From contig CAVUES010000003.1 in NCBI GenBank assembly GCA_963740555.1, positions 124,001-188,000 of the forward strand: a stretch of 64,000 nucleotides of DNA. Reading direction: 5' to 3'. A model generated the notes under the pieces. That model did not search any database. It was not told where the DNA came from and worked only from the letters and a program-made list of their open reading frames with translations. Positions 42,635 to 52,300 of this stretch are shown one piece after another. Source of the stretch: Mayfieldus sp963740555. Lineage in GTDB: Bacteria; Actinomycetota; Thermoleophilia; Solirubrobacterales; 70-9. Within the stretch, counting starts at the first letter, position 1. Every line of letters begins with the position of its first letter. Position numbers and translations under genes: made by a program.

Positions 42635-43260
42635 GCACCCAGGCCGTCATCTCCGACTTCGGCGGGGTGCTGACGACCCCGCTGATCCAGTCGTTCGTCG
42701 CCTTTCAGAACCAGACCGGGATCGCGATGGAGAAACTCGGCGTCGCTATGCAACGGATAGCCGAGCGCGACGGCAGCCATCCCCTGTTCGAGCTCGAGAA
42801 AGGGGAGTTGACCGAGGATGCCTTTCTGAAGCGGATCGCCGACGAGCTGGAGCCGGAGCTGGGCCACCGGCCCGAGATGCACCGCTTCAGCGAGATCTAC
42901 TTCGACGCCCTGGAGCCCAACCCGCCGATGATCGAGCTGATGCGAGAGCTGAAGGGAAAGGGCCTGCGGATGGCGTTGCTGACCAACAACGTGCGCGAGT
43001 GGGAGCCGCTGTGGCGATCGATGGTTCCGATCGACGAGCTGTTCGAGGTCGTCGTCGACTCCGCATTCGTCGGCTGCCGCAAGCCCGACCCCGAGATCTA
43101 CGAGATCGTTCTAGAGCGCATCGGCCTGCCGCCGGATGCGTGTCTGTTCGTAGACGACGTCGAGGTCAACTGCGAGGCGGCGCGGGGGCTGGGCATGACG
43201 GCGGTGCACTTCCGCGCCAACGAGCAGGCGATCGACGAAATCAGAGCCAGCCTCGCCTAG
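42631..43260 (+). CDS. HAD-superfamily hydrolase
   Basis: 209 residues from TTG 42631 (TTGA overlap). HAD motif I is VISDFGGVLT, with Asp followed by F-G-G-V as in epoxide-hydrolase-N/phosphatase-like members; motif II LLTNNV, motif III Lys in GCRKPDPEIYEIVLERIG, motif IV LFVDDVEVNC. The first motif lacks the second Asp (D-F-G rather than D-x-D), as often in this acyl-CoA dehydrogenase/epoxide hydrolase-associated subgroup, so phosphatase activity is uncertain. Confidence 0.85.
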   Translation: MSTQAVISDFGGVLTTPLIQSFVAFQNQTGIAMEKLGVAMQRIAERDGSHPLFELEKGELTEDAFLKRIADELEPELGHRPEMHRFSEIYFDALEPNPPMIELMRELKGKGLRMALLTNNVREWEPLWRSMVPIDELFEVVVDSAFVGCRKPDPEIYEIVLERIGLPPDACLFVDDVEVNCEAARGLGMTAVHFRANEQAIDEIRASLA

Positions 43261-43271
43261 TCTTTCGCGCT

Positions 43272-45044
43272 TTGCCGACCTCGCTGCGCACCCGGCCGTT
43301 CGCGATCTCGCTTCGCTCCCGCTTGCAGCGCGGGCGGATCGAGCCATGGATGCTCGCCCTGGGGGGCATCCTGCTGCTGGCGCTGGGACTGCGGCTGTGG
43401 GGGATCAAGTACGGGCTGCCGTTCGGCTACCAGATCGACGAGGAGCGGATCTACGTCCGCGGGGCGGCGCGGATGCTCGACGCGGGCAGCGTCAACCCGC
43501 ACTACATGCAGAACCCGCCCCTTTTCACCTACCTCCTGGAGGCGATCTTCGCGGTTCGCTACGGCGGTGGCGAGGCGCATCGGCTGATCGGGGACGTCCC
43601 CGATCGCACGAGCCTGTTCCTGACCGCCCGCATCGTCGCGGCGCTGATCGGGACCCTCGCCGTCTGGCTGACCTTCGTCGCCGCACGCCGTTTCTTCGAT
43701 CGCCGGGTTGGATTGGTCGCCGCCCTGCTGATGGCGGTGGCCTTCCTTCCCGTCTTCTACTCGCACGTGGCGCTCAACAACGTGCCCGCGATGGCCGCGG
43801 CCACCGGCGCGCTGATCGGCAGCGCCGGGATCCTCAGACGCGGCGCGACCTCCGACTACGTGCTCGCCGGCGCCTTCGTCGGCGTCGCGGCGGCGACCAA
43901 GTACCTGGACGGGATCGTCGTGGTCCCGATGCTGACCGCGACCGTGCTCGCCCCGCGGGGGGCGGGCGGGTTGCCGTTGCGCCGCGCCTTGATCCTCAGC
44001 GCCAGCGTCGCACTGGCCGCGTTCGTCGTCTGCAACCCGTTTGCGGTGATCAGGCCGGCCCACTTCGTCTCCAGCCTCGGCACCCAGGGCGACGTGGTCG
44101 AAAGGCACAAGTTCGGCCAGACCGCCGACGGCGGGATCGAGCACTACCTGCGCACCTTCACCTGGGGCATTGGCTGGATACCGGTGATCGCGGCACTCGG
44201 CGGCGCGGCGCTGCTGGCCCGCACCGACAGGCGGCGAGCGCTGGTCCTGATTCCGATCGTGCCCCTGTTCATCGTCTACATGGGGCTGAAGACCCGCTAC
44301 TTCGGCCGCTGGATGCTGCCGGTGTTCCCGATCGTCTGCATGCTGGCCGCCTACGGCGCCGTGTGGGCGGCGGACCTCGCCGCCAACCGCCTGCGCCGGA
44401 CGCAGATCGCAACCGCGCTCACCGCTCTCGCTGCCGCGGCCCTCGCGCTGCAGGGCGTCGTTCATTCGGTCCACAACGGCCGCGTCCTTTCGCGCCCCCA
44501 CACGCTCAATCTGACCCGCAGCTGGATGCTCGAGCACGTGCCGCGCAACGCCCGGGTGATCACCGAGCCTTTCGTCGCAAATGCCTGGAACTCGCCCTGG
44601 CGGCATGCGATCACCAGCCCCCAGCTGCTGCTCGGCGGCAACGCCGCCTACGCCCGGTACCTGAGCGACCGGCTCGTGCGCACCTATCTCAGCGACGGCT
44701 ACTGCTGGGTCGTGGCAAGCTCGAACTACTGGGGCCTGGCGCTCTCCGACCCGATCGTCGGCAAGCGGGCCGCGAGCTATTACGCGGCGCTGGCGCGCGA
44801 CGGGACCGTTCGCTTCAGCGCCTCTCCGTGGGGCGATCTGGCGCGACCGGGGGGCGCCGGCCGGGACGTGGTCCCCTTCGACTTCGACTGGTCCTACGAC
44901 TTCTACCCGCTCTCCTACCAGCACCCCGGCCCGATGGTGCAGGTGTACCGCCTGCACGGGGGTGAGTGCGGCGGAGGACCGGGAGCGATACCGCCCTCTA
45001 GGCCGCGTCTGAGCTCGAGTCGATCTCCGCGAGCAGCGAGCTGA
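43272..45044 (+). CDS. GT39-type membrane glycosyltransferase
   Basis: 590 residues from TTG 43272, or 564 from ATG 43350. Some ten membrane helices. The first loop has GYQIDEERIYVRGAARMLD, the acidic D-E pair of the PMT/ArnT-like (GT39/GT83) active site, followed by NPHYMQNPPLFTYLLEAIFA. Such enzymes move sugars from polyprenyl carriers to protein or lipid outside the membrane. C-terminal soluble part about 120 residues. The 3' end overlaps arsC (opposite strand) by 47 nt. Confidence 0.82.
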   Translation: MPTSLRTRPFAISLRSRLQRGRIEPWMLALGGILLLALGLRLWGIKYGLPFGYQIDEERIYVRGAARMLDAGSVNPHYMQNPPLFTYLLEAIFAVRYGGGEAHRLIGDVPDRTSLFLTARIVAALIGTLAVWLTFVAARRFFDRRVGLVAALLMAVAFLPVFYSHVALNNVPAMAAATGALIGSAGILRRGATSDYVLAGAFVGVAAATKYLDGIVVVPMLTATVLAPRGAGGLPLRRALILSASVALAAFVVCNPFAVIRPAHFVSSLGTQGDVVERHKFGQTADGGIEHYLRTFTWGIGWIPVIAALGGAALLARTDRRRALVLIPIVPLFIVYMGLKTRYFGRWMLPVFPIVCMLAAYGAVWAADLAANRLRRTQIATALTALAAAALALQGVVHSVHNGRVLSRPHTLNLTRSWMLEHVPRNARVITEPFVANAWNSPWRHAITSPQLLLGGNAAYARYLSDRLVRTYLSDGYCWVVASSNYWGLALSDPIVGKRAASYYAALARDGTVRFSASPWGDLARPGGAGRDVVPFDFDWSYDFYPLSYQHPGPMVQVYRLHGGECGGGPGAIPPSRPRLSSSRSPRAAS

Positions 45045-45402
45045 CCCGGCGCTCGATCTCGTCGCGGGTTGCCCGGACCTCCTCGAGAGGGCGGCCGGAA
45101 GGATCCTCGAGCTCCCAGTCCAAATAGCGCTTGCCGGGGATGTACGGGCAGCTGTCGCCGCAACCCATCGTCACCACGAGGTCGGCCCACTCGGCGTCGC
45201 TGCGTTCCAGCAGGCGCGGAGTGCGATCCGAGAGGTCGATCCCGATTTCCCCCATCGCCTCGACGACCCGCGGATGCACGTGCTGCGCCGGCTCGGTCCC
45301 CGCCGACCTCGCCTCGTGACGGCCCGCCGCCGCGCGGCTGAACAGCGCCTCGCTGATCTGCGAGCGGCCGGCGTTGTGCAGGCAGACGAAGAGGACGCGC
45401 AT
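44998..45402 (-). CDS. arsC: Arsenate reductase, LMW-phosphatase type
   Basis: 134 residues. P-loop VLFVCLHNAGRSQISEAL (Cys-x5-Arg), TMGCGDSCPYIPGKRYLDW with the second and third redox cysteines, and the LMW-phosphatase Asp in WELEDPSG. The GCGDSCP pattern is that of actinobacterial mycothiol/thioredoxin-coupled arsenate reductases. No arsR or arsB neighbour. The ATG is at 45402; a structured leader lies about 100 nt upstream. Confidence 0.88.
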   Translation of the reverse strand: MRVLFVCLHNAGRSQISEALFSRAAAGRHEARSAGTEPAQHVHPRVVEAMGEIGIDLSDRTPRLLERSDAEWADLVVTMGCGDSCPYIPGKRYLDWELEDPSGRPLEEVRATRDEIERRVSSLLAEIDSSSDAA

Positions 45403-45500
45403 GGCGAGAAGTATCCCGATGCCGAGGCTGCGCGAGAACCGAGCAGTTCGGTGGACCAGCAACCGGAAGGCGGCGAAAAGCAAGCAGGTCGGGGGAAGCA

Positions 45501-45554
45501 GGCCTAGCGGCGAAGCGAGCGCACAAGAACCGTGCGTGAGCGAGACGCTAGGCC
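45501..45554 (-). other. Two-tier hairpin in the arsC leader
   Basis: Perfect 9-bp outer stem GGCCTAGCG (45501-45509) with CGCTAGGCC (45546-45554), enclosing an inner 5-bp stem CGCAC (45520-45524)/GTGCG (45532-45536) with a 7-nt loop. It could be a terminator of the gene at 45594 or a structured 5' leader of arsC. The rest of the 191-nt spacer has a short GCGGCT/AGCCGC hairpin (45571-45586) next to the upstream stop. Confidence 0.4.
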
Positions 45555-45593
45555 GATGACCCCGAGATGCGCGGCTTTGCAGCCGCCTGGCCT

Positions 45594-46049
45594 CTAGTTG
45601 TCGCCGCCGGCGCGGTCCCAGATGTAGAGATCGACGGCTTCCGCCGCGAGCTCCATCAACCGCGGCGGCGACAGCCACTCGACCACGGTCTCCAAGGCCC
45701 GCTCCTCGGTGACACCGGCGTCGACCGCCTCCTCGCCACGGAAGCCGGCGGCAAGCTTCAGGGCCTCGCGCCGGTTCTCCCCGAGGGAGCCAAAGGCGCC
45801 CATCAGGAAGTCCCGGCTGGGAACCGGCTGGCCGACGTCGAGGGAGCCGTGCCAGGCGGCGAGCATCGAGAGGTCGTGCTCGTCGAGCTCCGAGAGCGCC
45901 CTGGCGTAATGGGTCTCGAGCTCGTCGTCGGGAATCTCGTCGACCCAGGCGCGAACCGCCTCGCCGAGAAGCTGGCGGCGGGCCTCACGGCCGATCGAGT
46001 CCGCGATCGCGCGAATCGCGTCGGCGGGATCTACGAAGCAGAGCGACAT
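45594..46049 (-). CDS. Uncharacterised helical protein
   Basis: 151 residues from ATG 46049; an ATG at 46133 would add 28 unlikely residues. Predicted all-helical: DPADAIRAIADSIGREARRQ, ELETHYARALSELDEHDLSM, GFRGEEAVDAGVTEERALE, SPPRLMELAAEAVDLYIWDR. No family recognised. Free-standing between arsC and the helicase-nuclease genes. Confidence 0.6.
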   Translation of the reverse strand: MSLCFVDPADAIRAIADSIGREARRQLLGEAVRAWVDEIPDDELETHYARALSELDEHDLSMLAAWHGSLDVGQPVPSRDFLMGAFGSLGENRREALKLAAGFRGEEAVDAGVTEERALETVVEWLSPPRLMELAAEAVDLYIWDRAGGDN

Positions 46050-46218
46050 CGCGGTCCAAGATAAAGGCGGCGCAAGACGGCAAATCGAGGTCAGAAATGC
46101 GCCAATTGGTGCGTTATATCCCGCTTGGCGCACGCATCGCGGCCATGCCTGGCGTGAGCCGCTCCGCTGGCCGTGGAGGCGCGCCGCGGCCGTCCATATG
46201 CTGGGACGGGACGCGCCA

Positions 46219-49200
46219 ATGCCGCTTCACCTCCTACACGGACCCCTCAACTCCGGCCGCGCCGGGTTGATCCGCGAGCGCTTTCTCGCAGCGCTCGGCC
46301 GCGACCCGGTGCTTGTCGTCCCGACCCTTGACGACGTTTTCGCCTTTGAGCGCGAGCTGTGCCAGCAGGGACCGGTCCTCGGAGGCTCGGTCCTCGTCTT
46401 CGCCGGCATGTTCGGCGAGGTGGCGCGAGCGGTCGGGGAGGCTGTTCGAAGGCCCCTGACCGACATCCAGCGGGCCCGCCTGCTGCGCGCCGCGATGCAG
46501 GGGGTCGAGCTGGGGCCGCTCCGCCGCTCCGCCGCCCGTTCCGGCTTCGCGACAGCCCTCGACGAGCTGATCGGCGACCTGCAGGCGGCGATGCTTGACC
46601 CCGGTTCGGTCGCGGCCGGCGCCGCGACCCTGGAAGGCTCCGCCTACCTCGACGACCTCACAGCCCTGTATCGCGCCTACGTAGAGCTGCGCGACTCGCG
46701 CGGCCACGCGGACGCCCACACGATCGCCCATGCGGCGATCCTGGCGCTGCGCGGCGACCCCGACTCCTGGCGCGGCCGCCCAGTCTTCCTCTACGGCTTC
46801 GACGACCTGACCGTCGAGCAGCGTGAGCTGGTGGCGGCCCTCTCCGCCGCGGCCGAGGTCACCGTGTCGCTTACCTACGAGGACCGGGCTGCGCTCGCCG
46901 ACCGCGCCCGCCTGCTCGAGCAGCTGAAGCAGCTCGGAGTCGATTCCGAGACCCAGACCGAGCCCGACCCCGCCAACACCGAGAGCGAGCTGCTGTTTGC
47001 GCTCGAGCGCGGCTTCCTCAGATCCGACGCTGCCACCCTTGCACCCGACGACTCGCTGACGATCCTGCGCAGCGCCGGGGACCGCGGCGAGGCGGAGCTG
47101 ATCGGGGCCGAGATCGCCCGTCTTCTTTCCGCGGGGTCAGAGCCCGACCAGATCGCGGTCGCGGAGCGCGACCCGGCCGGGCGCGGTGCCCTCCAGTCCC
47201 GGGTCCTACGCGGCTATGGGATCCCGGTAGCCCTCGAGGCCGACGTACCGGTGTCGCACAGCGGCACCGGCACCTGCCTGCTCGCCCTGCTGCGCGCCGC
47301 GGTCGGCAACGGCCCGGCGGCCGACCTGCTCGCCTACCTGCGCGGCCCGCACCGCGAGCGCACGAGTCGCGTGGACTGGCTGGAGCGCTCGATCAGGCGC
47401 GGGCGTCTGCGCAGCGCCGACGCGGCGCTGGTCGAATGGGAGCGGGACGATAGGGAGCCGCTGCGCGACCTGCACCGGCTACGCGACCGCGCCGCCGATC
47501 CCGCCGCGCTGCTCACCGAGGTCGCATTGCGGGCCCGCGACATCGCCCAGTGGCCGCGGGCCGCCGAAGGCCGCAAGGGGGAGCTCCCGGACCACAACGC
47601 GGCCTTCGAGCTGCGCGCCGGCGAGCGGATCGCCTCGGCCGCCGAGGAGCTGGCGCAGCTGTCGGGGCTGGAGCCGGGACCCGAAGAGCTGATCGCCGCC
47701 CTCGAGCGCTTGACGATGCCGGCCTGGACCGGTCCCACCGAGGGCCGGGTGCGGATCGCGAATCCCTACGCCCTGCGGGCGACCCGGGTGCGGCATCTGT
47801 TCGTTGCCTCCCTGCAGGACGGCGAGTTCCCCCGCCACGGTACCGATGGCCCGTTTCTCTCCGACGATCAGAGAACCGCCCTCGGGCTGCCGGAGCGCGC
47901 CGAGACCGATGCGGAGGAGCGCTACCTGTTCGGGGTCTGCCTGGCGCTGCCGACCGAGCGCCTCTATCTCTCCTACAAGGCCAGCGACGAAGCCGGGGGT
48001 GCGGAGCCCCGCTCGCCGTTCGTCGACGACATGCGGCGGCTGCTCGACCCCCCGCCCCCCGAGGAGCCCGACCAGGCCGACCCCCTGGAGAAGGCCCTGG
48101 TCCGTTCGCGCGGGCTCGGCGACGTCACCTTCGCAGCCGCCGACGCCCCGAGCGAGCGCGAACTGGCGCGCTCGCTCGCCTCCAAGCCCGGTGATCCGGT
48201 GGCGGCGATGGAGGGGCTCGGGATCGAGCCGGGCCGGAAGGAGCGGGTCGGCGCCGCCCTCGCCGCCGCATCCGAGGCCGACCGGGCGACGCGGGACCCC
48301 GGCCCGCTGCAAATCGAGGCGGTGATCGACACACTCCGGGAGGTCCCGGCCTACGGCGGCACCACGCTGGAGACCTTCGACGTCTGCTCCTATCGCTGGT
48401 TCGTCGATCACGAGCTTGCACCCGAGGCGCTGGACCCGAAGCCAGAGCCCCTCCGGCAGGGCGGTCTCATGCACAAGGCGCTCGAATGCCTCTACCGCGA
48501 GGCGCCCGGCGCCGGCACGCTGCCACGTCCGGACGACCTCGAACGGTGGATCACGCGCGGCCGCGAGATCGTCGACGAGGTGACCGCCGATCTCAGCGAC
48601 CACCCAGCCGACCGGGCGATGCGGCGGCGGCTGGAGCGGCTGCTGGTCGCCTTCCTGGGCCGCGAGGCGGCGCGCACCAACCCCCGCCTGCGCCCGGCAT
48701 TGCTGGAGGCGGGGTTCGGCGACGAGGAGGGCAACGAGCGGCCGTCGCTTCGGGTCGGGGACTGGTCGCTTCACGGCCGCATCGACCGCGTCGACGAGGG
48801 CGAAGGTGTCGGGCTCGCCTACGACTACAAGCTCGCCCGCCAGGTGACGCCGTTCGCGAAGTTCGTCGAGGAAGGGAAGCTGCAGCTGCCGCTCTATCTC
48901 CTCGCCCTGCGGGAACTTTGGGAGATCGACGTGATCGGCGGCCTCTATCAGCCCCTGCGGCCCACCACCAACTCCCGGCCCCGCGGCCTGGTGAGCTCCG
49001 ACGACGGCGGCGAGCTTCTCGCCGACCTCTCCCTCTACGACGGGGACCTGCTCTCAGGCGATGACTTCGAGGCGGCGCTCGAGGACGCGGCCGGCCGCGC
49101 ATCGGAGGCGGTGGCGCGGATGCGCAGCGGCGCGATCGAACGCGATCCGGGCCCCCCGGAGGGATTCAAGGGGCACGGCCAGTGCCCCCGGTTCTGCGGG

Positions 49201-49275
49201 TTCGCGCCGATCTGCCGCCGCGAGCGGGCCCCGTTCGTCGTCCCCGAAGAGGAAGAGGAGGACGAGGCAACGTGA
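46219..49275 (+). CDS. AddB/RecB-like nuclease subunit with inactivated helicase
   Basis: 1018 residues from ATG 46219 (ATG 46198 adds seven). The N-terminus LHLLHGPLNSGRAGLI is a degraded P-loop without the Lys, as in AddB. SF1-like blocks follow (VFLYGFDDLTVEQRELV, FVASLQDGEFPRHG). The C-terminal RecB-type PD-(D/E)xK domain has GRIDRVDEGEGVGLAYDYKLAR. Four Cys of the Fe-S staple are present: one in FDVCSYRWF and three in CPRFCGFAPICRRE. Works with the next gene in double-strand break end resection. Its TGA overlaps a mini-ORF. Confidence 0.87.
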   Translation: MPLHLLHGPLNSGRAGLIRERFLAALGRDPVLVVPTLDDVFAFERELCQQGPVLGGSVLVFAGMFGEVARAVGEAVRRPLTDIQRARLLRAAMQGVELGPLRRSAARSGFATALDELIGDLQAAMLDPGSVAAGAATLEGSAYLDDLTALYRAYVELRDSRGHADAHTIAHAAILALRGDPDSWRGRPVFLYGFDDLTVEQRELVAALSAAAEVTVSLTYEDRAALADRARLLEQLKQLGVDSETQTEPDPANTESELLFALERGFLRSDAATLAPDDSLTILRSAGDRGEAELIGAEIARLLSAGSEPDQIAVAERDPAGRGALQSRVLRGYGIPVALEADVPVSHSGTGTCLLALLRAAVGNGPAADLLAYLRGPHRERTSRVDWLERSIRRGRLRSADAALVEWERDDREPLRDLHRLRDRAADPAALLTEVALRARDIAQWPRAAEGRKGELPDHNAAFELRAGERIASAAEELAQLSGLEPGPEELIAALERLTMPAWTGPTEGRVRIANPYALRATRVRHLFVASLQDGEFPRHGTDGPFLSDDQRTALGLPERAETDAEERYLFGVCLALPTERLYLSYKASDEAGGAEPRSPFVDDMRRLLDPPPPEEPDQADPLEKALVRSRGLGDVTFAAADAPSERELARSLASKPGDPVAAMEGLGIEPGRKERVGAALAAASEADRATRDPGPLQIEAVIDTLREVPAYGGTTLETFDVCSYRWFVDHELAPEALDPKPEPLRQGGLMHKALECLYREAPGAGTLPRPDDLERWITRGREIVDEVTADLSDHPADRAMRRRLERLLVAFLGREAARTNPRLRPALLEAGFGDEEGNERPSLRVGDWSLHGRIDRVDEGEGVGLAYDYKLARQVTPFAKFVEEGKLQLPLYLLALRELWEIDVIGGLYQPLRPTTNSRPRGLVSSDDGGELLADLSLYDGDLLSGDDFEAALEDAAGRASEAVARMRSGAIERDPGPPEGFKGHGQCPRFCGFAPICRRERAPFVVPEEEEEDEAT

Positions 49276-49337
49276 GTGCGAGGCTCGAGCAAAGAGCATT
49301 ATGCGAGGCCGAGCACGAACTGGAAGGTGTGTTGTGA
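49272..49337 (+). CDS. 21-codon ORF bridging addB-like and addA-like genes
   Basis: GTG 49272 overlaps the upstream stop as GTGA, and its own TGA (49335-49337) overlaps the GTG start of the helicase gene, again as GTGA. It encodes a 21-residue, mostly helical peptide beginning VSARLE; the helicase begins VSARRE. The first 18 nt of the two are alike at 16 positions, so one start region is a duplicate of the other. It likely relays ribosomes across the gap; the peptide may have no role. Confidence 0.5.
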   Translation: MSARLEQRALCEAEHELEGVL

Positions 49338-52300
49338 GCGCGAGGCGCGAGCCGACTCGGGAGCAGGCCGAGGCGATCGGGGTTCGCGGGCGCGACGTGC
49401 TGCTCGAGGCGGGCGCTGGCACCGGCAAGACCGGGGTCCTCGTCGACCGCTATTGCGACCTGGTCGCCTCCGACGGTGTCTCGCCCGACGCAATCCTCGC
49501 CTTCACCTTCACCGACAAGGCGGCGGCGCAGCTGCGCGAGCGGGCGCGCGATGAGCTGCGGCGCCGCGAGACCGACCAGCCTCAGGCGGCCGACGATCTC
49601 GATGCGCTTGTGGCCGGGTTCGGCGGCGCCTTGATCACCACGATCCACGGATTCTGCCGCCGCCTGCTGGCCGCCCATCCCGTGGCGGCGGGGATCGATC
49701 CGCGCTTCCGCGTCCTCGCCCAGTCGGAGGCGTCGCGGGCCGCGGGCGCAGCCTTCGACGCGGCGCTGGAGGACTTCCTCGCCGACGGAGATACCGAGCG
49801 CGAAGCGACCGTGGCCGCCTATTACGTCGACGGTCTGCGAGCGATGGTCGCCGCCGCCTACGAGGAGCTGCGCAGCCGCGGGCTCCAGACACCGCAGCTC
49901 CCGGATCCGCCGGCGGCCGACCTGGCGGCGGCGATGGTCATGTTGGAGGCTGCCGCGACCGAGGCCCTCGCGGCACCGGGAGGCAGCGCCGGACAGCGCG
50001 ACAAGATCGAGCGCGCCCTGGCGCTCTGCGCCGAGGGCGAGGGAGGCCTCCCCACCCTCGACCAGCTTGCAGGGCTCGACTTCGGCCGCCCGAAGGGCCC
50101 TCGTGGCGAGTGCGCGAAGGCACTTCGCGCCGCAATCGCGGCCGCCGCCGCGTCAGCCGAGGGAGGGGTCGTCTACGAGCACCTGCGGGAGCTTCTGGGG
50201 CTGTTCGGAAAGCGCTTCGCCGAGCAGAAGGCGGCTCGCGCCGGCCTCGACTTCGAGGACCTGCAGCTGCTCGCCGTCCGGCTGCTGACCGAGTCCGAGG
50301 TCGGCGAGCAATACCGGGCCCGTTTCTCGCATCTGATGGTCGACGAGTTCCAGGACACCAACCGACTGCAGCTGAAGCTGATCGAGGCACTGCGCGGCCC
50401 CGACACCGAACTGTTCCTCGTCGGCGACGAGTTCCAGTCGATCTACGGCTTCCGGCACGCCGACCTCGCGGTCTTCCGCGAGCAGCGCGAGCGGTTCGCC
50501 GCCTCCCGAGGCGCCGCGCTGCTGCCGCTGAGCGGGAACTTCCGCTCCCAGCCCGAGGTCGTCGCGACGGCCAACGCGATCGGCTCGAGCATGCTCGAGG
50601 GGTTCAATCCCCTGACCGTCGGCTCCCCCGACTCCGAGACGCTCGCCGGCGGGCCAGCGGTCGAGCTGCTGCTCACCGAGCGCAAGGGCTGGGACGCCGA
50701 CGGGATCGAGCTTCAGCTGCCGGTCGACGACCGAACCCCGAAGGAGTCCGTGGCCGAGGCCCGGTTCCTCGCCGCGCGGCTGCGCGAGCTGACGGAGGAG
50801 CACGCCGTGGCGCGCGGGGACATCGTCCTGCTGCTGCGCGCATTCACCCGCGTCGACGCCTTCGAGGAGGCGCTGGAGCGCGCCGGGCTGCGCCCCTACG
50901 TGGTCGGCGGCCGCGGCTATTGGTCCCAGCAGCAGGTCGAGGACGTGCGCTGCCTGCTGTCGGTCATCGCCAACCCGCTCGACGACGAGCCGCTGCTCGG
51001 CGCGCTTGCCTCGCCAGCCTGCGGGGTGCTTCCCGACACGCTCTGGATCCTGCGCCGGGCGAGCGGATCCGGCAAGCATCTGTGGCGGGCGGTGGAGCGC
51101 GCGGTCGAAGCCTGGGAGCCGGAGCTCGCCGAGCCCCAATGGCTGGAACAGATACCGGAGCCGGACCTGGAGCGGCTGAGGCTCTTCCACGGCCGGATCA
51201 CGGCGCTTCGGCACGAGGCGCCGACCCTCGGGCTCGAGGAGCTGGTCGACCGGGTCGTGGCCGACACCGGTTATGACGTCGCGGTGCTGATGCGCCACTC
51301 GGGCGAGCTGCGGCTCGCCAACCTCCGCAAGCTGATGCAGATGGCGCGCGAGTTCGAGGCCAACGAGGGCCGCAATCTGCGGGCCTTCCTCGACTTCGTC
51401 TCCTTCCGCACCGCTGAGGACGACGAGGCCGTCGCCGCCACCGAGGCCGAGGACCACGACGGGGTGCGTGTGATGACGATCCACAATGCCAAGGGCCTCG
51501 AGTTCCCGGTGGTCGCGGTCGGCGGTCTCGGCCGCGACCTGCTCGGGGGCGGCCGCCCGCCCGACCTGATCCTCGGGCGGGGGCAGGAGGGGGCCGCCCG
51601 AATCGGGATGCGCCTGGCGCGCCTCGGCGCGGCATCGGTCGATCTATACGAAAAGGCCGCGCTTCAGGAAGAGGCGGCGGAGCTCGACTCAGCCGAGGAG
51701 CTGCGGCTCTTCTATGTAGCCGCGACGCGGGCGCGGGAACGCCTGCTGCTCAGCGGCGTGATGGCGCCGGAGCGTCCGAAGGAGCTGAAGCCGGGGACGC
51801 CGGTCAGCGAGCGGCTGCTGCGAGCGTTCGGGGTCGAGGAGCTCGAGCACGACTCCACGATCAGCCTGCCGGCCGCGGCGCCGGCGCCCGGCCTCGACGC
51901 CGACTTCCCGGACCCGAAGATCGCGGTGCGGGTCAACCGGCCGAGCCCTGAGCGGGCGGCTGAGCTGGTGCGGGTCGCCTCCGCGGAGGCCGCACCGTCC
52001 ACCCCCGGCGGCGGGCCGCCACCGATAGTCGAGCCCCGCTCCCCGGTGACCCCCCGCCGTCCGCTCTCATACACCGCTCTGGCACGTCACCGCCGCTGCG
52101 GCTATCGCTTCTACGTCGAGACCGTGCTCGACCTAACACCGGTCAACCTCGATGGAACCGCGATCGGGCGCAGCGAGAGCCAGGAGTTCGGCGAGGCGGT
52201 GCACCAGCTGCTGGAGTGGTCCTCGGGGCGGAAATGGATCGAGCCGCCCGAGGAGCTGGCGCGCCGTTACCTCGCCGCTCGCGACGTCGACCTCGACGGT

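Noticed and set aside
43257..44957. 566-codon minus-strand open frame
   Set aside because: Lies wholly antisense to the GT39-type gene; composition is low-complexity Gly/Arg/Asp/Val typical of a GC-rich antisense frame and has no motif.
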